From an uncultured Caulobacteraceae bacterium (GTDB lineage Bacteria; Pseudomonadota; Alphaproteobacteria; Caulobacterales; Caulobacteraceae), in assembly GCA_937952995.1 (NCBI GenBank), contig CALFYB010000407.1:1-5875 (forward strand): DNA of 5,875 nucleotides, given 5' to 3'. A model generated the notes under the pieces. The model ran no database searches and was not told the DNA's origin. It saw only the letters and a program-made list of their open reading frames with translations. Made by a program: the position numbers and the translations under genes. This document shows positions 1 through 4,840 of the stretch, in pieces (positions within the stretch are counted from its first letter, which is position 1; every line of letters begins with the position of its first letter).

Positions 1-187
1 CCTGCGGCGTGTCCGTGCAGCTATCGCAGACCAGAACGCGGACATTGGCTAATTGAGCGCCGCGCCAGTCATACTGCCATTTCAGATCGACGTGATTGTA
101 GCGGAAGCCGCATCGATCGCAGATCGCATGCGCCTGAGGTGAGCTTGCGCTTGTTCTGGCCCGCCCGGCTTGGGATCCGTATGCCAT
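1..187 (-). CDS. Small zinc-ribbon-like phage protein, 3' end cut by window edge
   Basis: The first 62 codons are present and the frame is open to the left edge, so the C-terminus is missing. The translation begins MAYGSQAGRARTSAS and carries two cysteine pairs, C23-x2-C26 (CDRCGFRY) and C54-x2-C57 (CDSC). They are about 27 residues apart and flank a WQYDWRGAQL stretch. This spacing suggests a single four-cysteine zinc site (treble-clef or rubredoxin-like ribbon). Small proteins of this look, with a CxRCGF motif and WRG before the second knuckle, are common in environmental tailed phages next to connector genes, but their role is not known to me. The ATG lies 3 nt after the TAG stop of the adaptor gene. 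A weak AGGG at 196-199 sits 8 nt upstream, inside the end of that gene, which suggests translational coupling. A virion or assembly role is inferred only from position. Confidence 0.75.
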   Translation of the reverse strand, partial: MAYGSQAGRARTSASSPQAHAICDRCGFRYNHVDLKWQYDWRGAQLANVRVLVCDSCTDTPQ

Positions 188-190
188 GAT

Positions 191-880
191 CTAAGCCCTA
201 AAATAGCCAGAGATCATGGGCTGGATGTATTGCTGCGCCGTTTCGATGTTCTGAGACGCGGCAATGCCGTAGGCCTCGTCGGCCAAGGGCTTTAGGAGCG
301 CAACCTTGTCCGGAGCCCAGATCAGGGCCAGACGTTCGGCAAGGCCGAAGGCAAAGGCCTCAAGGAAGTAATAGGGCACTTCTGCCTGTTGAGCGTTGGA
401 GAACTCAGCATCCTGAATTTGGCGAACCCGGTAGTAGCTAAGCGAGGTCTGCGTGCCATCTGGAACAGGCCAGAGCGTAACGGTCGGCGACAGAAGGCGA
501 TCAAACCAAAACACGGTTGGGAAGCCGGGCTGCGCTATGTTGGGATAGGATGCATATTCGGTGCGGCTGATTGGCATAATCAGGCGATTTGTCGAGGTCG
601 ATCCGCTTGTCGTGGTGATGTAAGAGTCGAGCATCACGATGGTGTTTGACGGCACGGAATAGGTTGACTGCCCGGCCACAAGCGGCACCGTCTGCAGATC
701 AACGGTCCACAGGTTGACGCCCATGGACGACCACCGGCCAAGCAGCATGTTGGCGGCCATGCGGGCGCTTTCCATGTGCTCTTGCAAAAGGGCCGTATTT
801 CGGATGCCGCAGAGATTGAACGCATATAGCGTTAGCTCACCGATCGACGGGTTGAAGCTATAGGTACCTGATGTGGTCAT
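191..880 (-). CDS. Head-to-tail adaptor, P22 gp4 / T7 gp11-like
   Basis: This 229-residue protein probably forms part of the connector ring between portal and tail, closing the head after DNA packaging. The N-terminal part (about residues 13-60) is helical, with the pattern GELTLYAFNLCGI, then ESARMAANMLLGRW, then GVNLW. This is the usual opening of the gp4/gp11-type adaptors: an 'ALR.lG' helix, then an 'A...LN..l..W...G..lW' helix. A beta-rich centre follows, with AGQSTYSVP (69-77), RTEYASYPN (106-114), GFPTVFWFDR (119-128) and TLWPVPDG (135-142). A C-terminal helical part (168-215) contains the characteristic EVPYYFLEAFAFGLAERLA. Length is normal for the family. The ATG at 878-880 is preceded by AAGGG with 8-nt spacing. 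It follows the 785-residue gene by 11 nt, and its stop is TAG, whereas the other complete genes end in TAA. The assignment rests on pattern resemblance. T7-type and P22-type cannot be separated by eye. Confidence 0.72.
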   Translation of the reverse strand: MTTSGTYSFNPSIGELTLYAFNLCGIRNTALLQEHMESARMAANMLLGRWSSMGVNLWTVDLQTVPLVAGQSTYSVPSNTIVMLDSYITTTSGSTSTNRLIMPISRTEYASYPNIAQPGFPTVFWFDRLLSPTVTLWPVPDGTQTSLSYYRVRQIQDAEFSNAQQAEVPYYFLEAFAFGLAERLALIWAPDKVALLKPLADEAYGIAASQNIETAQQYIQPMISGYFRA

Positions 881-888
881 GAAAGCCG

Positions 889-894
889 CCCTTA
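889..894 (-). promoter_or_regulatory. Ribosome-binding site TAAGGG fused to a stop codon
   Basis: The TAA stop of the 785-residue gene (892-894) is the first half of TAAGGG, 8 nt upstream of the adaptor ATG. This is the same stop/Shine-Dalgarno fusion as at 4834-4840 and it supports the chosen adaptor start. Confidence 0.6.
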
Positions 895-3249
895 ATCGTG
901 CGCCTTAATCATAACATAACCAGCCGTAACGCCAACACCCGCTGTGGAGACCCTTGCGCGGGTCAGGGCGGCGTTAATATCGTTGACGGTGATCTGAACA
1001 GTGCTGGCTGCGACAGCCGTCAGTGGCGTTCCGATGGCGTACCACGTCGTGCCGTTGTCGTCTGAGCCCTCTAGCTGAAGGGCTGGGGCCGTGGTGGTAA
1101 CCGCGCCAATGTTGATGACCAATTGGTTGCGGTTGCCGCAGTCGCGAGTATCGAGTGATGGCGTGACGCTATTAAGGGTCGTCAAGACAATCGTGCGATC
1201 AATCAATTGGCGCGTCGGCATGGCCGTGGCGCTGGACTGAAGACGATTGATTGCGCGGGTAAAGGATGGCGTTGTGCCGCCGACCGTCTGGACGTAGCGA
1301 ACCCGGTTGCCCGTCAAGGATACAACCGGACTGCGATAGATGCCTTGCGCGATAATGCGCGGGAAGTCGTAGACCTTAAACCAGTTCGTGCCGCTGTCGT
1401 CGCTCTCCTCGATGCTCACATCAAGGGTCGGCAAGGTGCCCGAAACCACCGTTACGGGGATGCTGATCGAGTAGGCCGAGCCATACGTCGGGGTGAAGGC
1501 TGCGGTCGTGGTTGTTGTTGCCAGCGCCGCAGAAGCCACGTCCACGATGATGCCGGGGAAGCCAGTATTGCCGTTGGTAACTGTGCCGACCGTTGTGACC
1601 GTGCCGACCGTTGTGACAGTGGGAAGTGTACCGCCCGCAACGACCATGCCCTGCGGATTGGCCGTGCCGGGAGCGCGAACCCCTTGGATATAGACAGGCG
1701 TGTTGGCGAACCGCTCAACAGCAAGGAACGAGATCGTCCAAGTCGTGGTGCTGGCCGGTGCCACGGTACCGTTGTAGGACCAAACCCAGAGATAGAGGTC
1801 CAGATTGTCGTCAGGGATGTTTTCAACGCGAGAGGCGCGGGTCGTGACGTTTGGTGTGGTCGTGGTCGCCCGCAGCGTATCGGACAGGTAGCACTGACGA
1901 CCGTCTAGCTCGATCTGCAAGACCGTGCCGGGAGACGCCGTGGTGTTGATCGTGGCGACCGTATCGGCGTCAGCCCAGCCATTTCGAGCGGTTGTCCAGT
2001 TGGCATTGGTGGCCGTGACGCCTGTCAAAAGGGTCTTGACGTGGCTATGGCCAAATAGGGTGAGCGTACAGGTGCCTGTGGCTGGCCAGCCAGCGACCGT
2101 GAAGGTAATGGTATCGACCGATGGGATCGATGCGATGGCGTAGCGACCGGGGACGCCCGCAGCACCGACAATGCCGCCAACAAACATGAATTGGCCGACG
2201 TTCACAGCGGTATAGCCGTGCGCCACCTTTGTGACCGTAATTGACGTAGCCGAGTTGATCGTACAGGCCGCACCCTCGACAACAAGATCGCCAAGGATGA
2301 AGGCGAGGTTTTGGTTGGCGATACGCTGGGACGCGACGATGGCCGCACGATGGCGCATAGATGAACGCCAAGCAACAGTTGAGCGGGTTAGAAATTCAGA
2401 ATTTACTGAAATACCGGTCGTAATTAAAAGGCTGCCTGTGGCTTGGCTGTAGCCGACGCCGGTGCCGACGATAGGTGTGTTTAGCTGCGCGGCCAACACG
2501 CTTGCACCAGTCGAGCTAAACGAACAGTTCCAGATGTCCTCACCGATCACACGGACCGGGTTTCCCGCCAGTTGGTTATCGGGAACTGAGGTGATCTTGC
2601 TCGCCATTACGGCGGTGAATTGAGCGTTGGTCAGGGGGCCTGTGACGGCGATTGGATTCGCAATGCTGACAGGGACGTCAGCCGCCCTAAGTTCGGCATT
2701 CGTCAAGGGGCCAGACACAGGCTGCGTTGGCGGCCAGAACGTGCCAGTAACAGGCGTCGTCGGCATCGTGGCGATGCTAACAGGCTGTGTGGCCTGCCAG
2801 AAGGTTCCAGACACAGGAACGTCAGCCGCTCGAAGCTGCGCGTCGGTTAGCGTGGCTGGCTTGATTGTTCCGGAGGGTGTGTAGACCGCGTTGGTGTTTA
2901 GATTAAAGTAGGTGATCGATATGCCGTTGTCGCGGCTAACAAAAAGCGCGCCGGTGTTATCGGTTAGCAGGACGTCAGCCAATGCACTTCCGCCGCCACC
3001 GCCGCTCGATGGGGCGTAGATCGTCCCCACAGGCGTGTAGACGGCATTGGTGTTCAGGTTGAAGTAGGTAACCGTCGTGCCATTGTCCCGGCTAACGAAG
3101 AGCGCCCCAGCGGTGTCCGTAAGCAGGACATCAGCCAGCGTGCCGCCACCACCGCCACCGCCGCCCGTCGTAGGCAGCGGATTGAGGTTGGTAATGGGGT
3201 TGCCATTCTCATCTTCGAGTAGCGTGCGGAAATCGACGACGCCGGACAT
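892..3249 (-). CDS. Large modular virion protein (tail/fibre or decoration candidate) with internal repeats
   Basis: This 785-residue, Thr/Val/Gly-rich, beta-predicted protein has no signal peptide or membrane segment. Modules in order: a short N-terminus; Gly8 linker (29-36); a 40-residue unit (38-77); Gly5 linker (83-87); a second copy of the unit (90-129); short repeats LTDAQLRAADVPVS / PVSGTFWxxTQPVS (134-214); a large central domain (about 235-520) including SQRIANQNLAF, a VGQFMFVGGI...GRYAIAS stretch, TFTVAGWPATG and the segment PASTTTWTISFLAVE; a VTTVGT tandem repeat (544-557); and two related C-terminal domains, each with SDDxGTxW (about 568-668 and 683-785). Central domains of this style occur in structural proteins of environmental tailed phages. 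The exact role (fibre, tail or head decoration) is inference. The ATG is 3 nt after the previous stop and has no recognisable Shine-Dalgarno, so re-initiation or coupling is likely. No enzymatic motif was seen. Confidence 0.75.
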   Translation of the reverse strand: MSGVVDFRTLLEDENGNPITNLNPLPTTGGGGGGGGTLADVLLTDTAGALFVSRDNGTTVTYFNLNTNAVYTPVGTIYAPSSGGGGGSALADVLLTDNTGALFVSRDNGISITYFNLNTNAVYTPSGTIKPATLTDAQLRAADVPVSGTFWQATQPVSIATMPTTPVTGTFWPPTQPVSGPLTNAELRAADVPVSIANPIAVTGPLTNAQFTAVMASKITSVPDNQLAGNPVRVIGEDIWNCSFSSTGASVLAAQLNTPIVGTGVGYSQATGSLLITTGISVNSEFLTRSTVAWRSSMRHRAAIVASQRIANQNLAFILGDLVVEGAACTINSATSITVTKVAHGYTAVNVGQFMFVGGIVGAAGVPGRYAIASIPSVDTITFTVAGWPATGTCTLTLFGHSHVKTLLTGVTATNANWTTARNGWADADTVATINTTASPGTVLQIELDGRQCYLSDTLRATTTTPNVTTRASRVENIPDDNLDLYLWVWSYNGTVAPASTTTWTISFLAVERFANTPVYIQGVRAPGTANPQGMVVAGGTLPTVTTVGTVTTVGTVTNGNTGFPGIIVDVASAALATTTTTAAFTPTYGSAYSISIPVTVVSGTLPTLDVSIEESDDSGTNWFKVYDFPRIIAQGIYRSPVVSLTGNRVRYVQTVGGTTPSFTRAINRLQSSATAMPTRQLIDRTIVLTTLNSVTPSLDTRDCGNRNQLVINIGAVTTTAPALQLEGSDDNGTTWYAIGTPLTAVAASTVQITVNDINAALTRARVSTAGVGVTAGYVMIKAHD
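1581..1616 (-). repeat. 18-bp tandem repeat encoding VTTVGT
   Basis: Two adjacent 18-bp copies (1581-1598 and 1599-1616) differ at one base and encode the VTTVGTVTTVGTVT stretch (residues 544-557). It sits between the central domain and the first C-terminal domain of the 785-residue protein, and is probably a linker prone to copy-number slippage. Confidence 0.75.
2608..2850 (-). repeat. Degenerate short peptide repeats LTxAxLRAADVPVS / PVSGTFWxxTQPVS
   Basis: Inside the 785-residue protein, LTDAQLRAADVPVS (134-147) recurs as LTNAELRAADVPVS (182-195) and, shortened, as LTNAQFTAV (206-214). VSGTFWQATQPVS (146-158) recurs as VTGTFWPPTQPVS (167-179). The GPLTNA unit is also repeated (180-185 and 204-209). 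Such arrays are familiar in phage virion proteins and may act as an extended linker or short stacked beta units. Confidence 0.75.
2863..3138 (-). repeat. Direct repeat: two 40-codon units with polyglycine linkers
   Basis: Units at 3019-3138 and 2863-2982 (120 bp each, 36 bp apart) encode LADVLLTDxxGALFVSRDNG followed by three variable positions and then a conserved TYFNLNTNAVYTPxGTI. By hand count they match at 34 of 40 residues but at only about 90 of 120 bases, and most base changes are silent. Gly8 precedes the first copy and Gly5 precedes the second. They lie within the N-terminal part of the 785-residue virion protein and probably form two copies of one small beta domain. Confidence 0.85.
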
Positions 3250-3252
3250 ATT

Positions 3253-3807
3253 TTAGAGGCTTTCGAGGAACTGCTGGTGCTGCTCAATGATGCTCAAACG
3301 TCTGGCGTCCGCAGCAGCCGTAGCGGCCACCAGTTCGGCCTTGGCGGCCTCAATTTCGCCGACACGAGCATTGGCCGCAGCCGTTGCCAGATCAGCCTCA
3401 TCTTTGGCCGTCTTTGCTTCAGCGATGGCTGAGGCCAAAGACGCCTTCAGCTTCTTGGCTTCAGCATTGACCTTTTTGGCCTCATCGCGGACCGATGCGG
3501 CCTCTAGGGCGGCAGCAGTCTTGGTCGATGCCGCATCCTCTTTGGCCGCGCTAAGGATGTCCTCAGCCTCTTTCTTGGCCGCCAAAAGGGCCGCAGATGC
3601 CGCGTCACGGTCGTCAACAATCTGGGCACGCAGGCGCATGATCTCGCTGGCCGGGCCAACAAGTTCAACATACTTGCGATTTTCGGCAGTGGCCTCTTGA
3701 AGCTCAGCCAGCTTAGTGGCGTACCCCTTAGGATCCGACATCAGCGTCAGAAGGTTGGCCATGTCGTTTGAGCCCGCGACAGACCCATCAATATTTGTAG
3801 AGATCAT
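3253..3807 (-). CDS. Alanine-rich coiled-coil phage protein
   Basis: This 184-residue protein is dominated by Ala, Lys, Glu and Asp. A long heptad-compatible helix runs roughly from residue 28 to 175, broken only at GP (51-52). The first 27 residues are non-helical and include a second possible start, MANLLTLMSD at residue 16. The upstream ATG is preferred because it forms TAATG with the stop of the previous gene, with GGGGG 6 nt upstream (3814-3818); the internal ATG has a poorer leader. Coiled-coil proteins of this kind sit among virion genes in many tailed phages, where they could act in assembly, as a scaffold-like partner or as a fibre/chaperone helix. Nothing in the sequence decides between these. 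It is too short to be a tape measure. It lies 3 nt before the 785-residue gene and is almost certainly co-transcribed with it. Confidence 0.72.
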   Translation of the reverse strand: MISTNIDGSVAGSNDMANLLTLMSDPKGYATKLAELQEATAENRKYVELVGPASEIMRLRAQIVDDRDAASAALLAAKKEAEDILSAAKEDAASTKTAAALEAASVRDEAKKVNAEAKKLKASLASAIAEAKTAKDEADLATAAANARVGEIEAAKAELVAATAAADARRLSIIEQHQQFLESL

Positions 3808-4142
3808 TAGTAGCCCCCGCCAGTTTGAAGGACCGTAAGAACGACAGATCCGCCGCCGGATGCTTGGGTCATGCGAACAGCCGTCACCGGGTAGGCGATG
3901 TTGCTGTCCTTGGTAGTCGTTTGAGCCGTAAGGCTGGGATGGTTGGTCCAGTTACCCGTCGCAGGGGTCCAGCCAGCATCCTGAATCTTGTCGAAGGTGT
4001 ACTGAACCGTATAGTTGACCGTCCCGGTCACTTGGCAGTTCAATGACACCTGAAAATTCATAGCAAAATAATCAAGCGCGACGACGTTGGTCGTCTTCGC
4101 GACTGTGCTTGCGTCTGTCGTTGTTCGCGTAATTGGCAGCAT
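3807..4142 (-). CDS. Small beta-type virion protein
   Basis: This 111-residue protein has alternating beta-strand patterns and almost no charged surface: FAMNFQVSLN (26-35), GTVNYTVQYTFD (40-51), NWTNHPSL (64-71), PVTAVRMTQASG (85-96) and SVVLTVLQTG (99-108). The pattern 'tvNYTVQYTFD ... W..HP.L ... PV.AVR.t ... gsv.ltvlQ.G' resembles small structural proteins found beside capsid genes in uncultured podovirus-like phages. A compact beta-sandwich that decorates a head or tail is plausible, but no function is established from sequence. The ATG at 4140-4142 has a good AAGGA (4152-4156) with 9-nt spacing. Its TAA shares one base with the start of the coiled-coil gene (TAATG), which implies coupled translation. 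Confidence 0.7.
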   Translation of the reverse strand: MLPITRTTTDASTVAKTTNVVALDYFAMNFQVSLNCQVTGTVNYTVQYTFDKIQDAGWTPATGNWTNHPSLTAQTTTKDSNIAYPVTAVRMTQASGGGSVVLTVLQTGGGY

Positions 4143-4206
4143 CAGGTTTTATCCTTCGATTTCAGGCCGATCATAACACCCAGAAGATCAAAACCCTTGG
4201 GGAATT

Positions 4207-4476
4207 TTAGCACTTCACGTCCCAACGCTTAAGTGCCAAATTTATTCTGCTGTTGGGATCATGAGCCGTTTTGGCAGATGTCAGCTTTTCCTTCATTCCG
4301 CACATGCGACTTCTAAAGTTCTCCCTGCGCTGGGCGCTCTCAGGGCTGTGAGCCGCCTCAGAGGCCGTCACAGGCTTTTTGATGTCGTGCCCTTCAGCGC
4401 GAAGAGAAGCTCGCCCACGGTCGTTCAGGCCGCCCTGCGATGACTTTCCTTCATTACGGGTCCATGCACCAGACAT
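4207..4476 (-). CDS. Small basic phage protein, DUF6321-like
   Basis: This 89-residue basic protein has an N-terminal block AWTRNEGKSSQGGLNDRGRA (4-23) and a C-terminal block with RSRMCGMKEKLTSAKTAHD (55-73), then NSRINLALKRWDVKC to the end. The combination W.R.EGK..qGGLN.kGRa, then R.CGMK.KlTS.kTa.DP.SRIN..LrrW.., matches from memory small proteins often annotated DUF6321 in phage genomes, where they accompany structural genes. Their molecular function is unknown to me. High Lys/Arg content suggests nucleic acid contact, but this is inference. The ATG has AAGGA (4483-4487) at 6-nt spacing. The gene begins just after an intrinsic terminator, so it is expressed by read-through or from a promoter I cannot identify. 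The last residue is a cysteine. Confidence 0.7.
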   Translation of the reverse strand: MSGAWTRNEGKSSQGGLNDRGRASLRAEGHDIKKPVTASEAAHSPESAQRRENFRSRMCGMKEKLTSAKTAHDPNSRINLALKRWDVKC

Positions 4477-4492
4477 GATCAGTCCTTATGGT

Positions 4493-4515
4493 AAAACGGG
4501 GGCACAAGGCCCCCG
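4493..4515 (-). terminator. Intrinsic (rho-independent) terminator
   Basis: Read on the minus strand, a perfect 7-bp GC stem CGGGGGC / GCCCCCG (4515-4509 with 4503-4497) encloses a 5-nt CTTGT loop and is followed directly by TTTT (4496-4493). It lies about 25 nt after the stop of the small basic gene and before the Shine-Dalgarno of the next gene. The U tract is short, so termination is likely partial. That would fit a phage structural operon in which the capsid-proximal genes are made in excess over those downstream. On the plus strand the hairpin is not followed by a T run, and no plus-strand gene ends there. Confidence 0.75.
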
Positions 4516-4538
4516 CTTCTCGGCCAAGTAAGCCGTAT

Positions 4539-4826
4539 TTAGTTCCAGTCCGTTTGGACCTTGTGACCCTTCGGAGGGGTGCCCTTTGCCGCAGAGGTAA
4601 AGGGGTTAGCGTCCGAAGATGCACGACCGCCGCTCTTGCGGGCCTTGCGGCCTGCGTGAGGGCTGTCAGCAGCACCATGGACCTTGCCCATAGCCTTGCC
4701 ACCACGCTTGCGCTCCATGGCCTCGCCAGTCACCTTGTTGGTGCCGGTATAGCTCATGGGCTTAGTGTTCATATCTTCAGCGGCGCTGTTGACGCCGCCC
4801 GTAGCACGAGATTTACGTCCCTTCAT
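4539..4826 (-). CDS. Small, strongly basic Gly/Lys-rich phage protein
   Basis: This 95-residue protein is low in hydrophobic residues and very rich in Lys, Arg, Gly and Ala. It starts MKGRKSRATGGVNSAAED, continues with ERKRGGKAMGKVHG (38-51) and HAGRKARKSGGRASSDANPF (57-76), and ends TPPKGHKVQTDWN. It is probably mostly disordered. Proteins of this design, opening with MKGRK.RA.GGVN and holding a HAGRK.RKSGG...PFTSA..GTPPKG block, recur next to capsid genes in environmental tailed phages as hypothetical proteins. A role in binding packaged DNA or the inner capsid face is plausible from charge alone. The start is secure: TAAGGAG, whose TAA is the stop of the upstream virion gene, lies 7 nt before the ATG. 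An intrinsic terminator lies about 25 nt past the stop, making this the last gene of its transcription block. Confidence 0.72.
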   Translation of the reverse strand: MKGRKSRATGGVNSAAEDMNTKPMSYTGTNKVTGEAMERKRGGKAMGKVHGAADSPHAGRKARKSGGRASSDANPFTSAAKGTPPKGHKVQTDWN

Positions 4827-4833
4827 CGGGAAG

Positions 4834-4840
4834 CTCCTTA
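4834..4840 (-). promoter_or_regulatory. Ribosome-binding site TAAGGAG fused to a stop codon
   Basis: The TAA stop of the upstream virion gene (4838-4840) runs straight into GGAG, giving the near-ideal Shine-Dalgarno TAAGGAG 7 nt before the ATG of the small basic gene. It fixes that start and implies that ribosomes finishing the upstream gene sit on the next initiation signal. Confidence 0.7.

Noticed and set aside
1207..1908. Open frame of 233 codons on the plus strand
   Set aside because: It lies wholly inside the 785-residue gene on the opposite strand. Its product is an irregular Arg/Gly/Cys/His-rich sequence typical of an antisense shadow of a GC-rich coding region, with no domain pattern.
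3287..3700. Open frame of 137 codons on the plus strand, Ala/Ser-rich
   Set aside because: It is the mirror of the alanine-rich coiled-coil gene. GCN codons read backwards give Ala/Ser/Arg runs, so the look is compositional.
3760..3762. Alternative start of the coiled-coil gene at residue 16 (MANLLTLMSD)
   Set aside because: Its leader has no clear Shine-Dalgarno, while the upstream ATG forms a TAATG junction with GGGGG 6 nt before it. The internal start remains possible.
4170..4175. TATGAT resembling a -10 promoter box in the 64-nt gap before the 111-residue gene
   Set aside because: No matching -35 element lies 15-19 nt upstream, and a single hexamer match is expected by chance.
4190..4208. 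Possible terminator after the 89-residue gene (AAAATTCCC-CAA-GGGTTTT on the minus strand)
   Set aside because: The stem is only three G-C pairs plus A-T pairs with a bulge and a 3-nt loop, and it overlaps the stop codon. Too weak to call.
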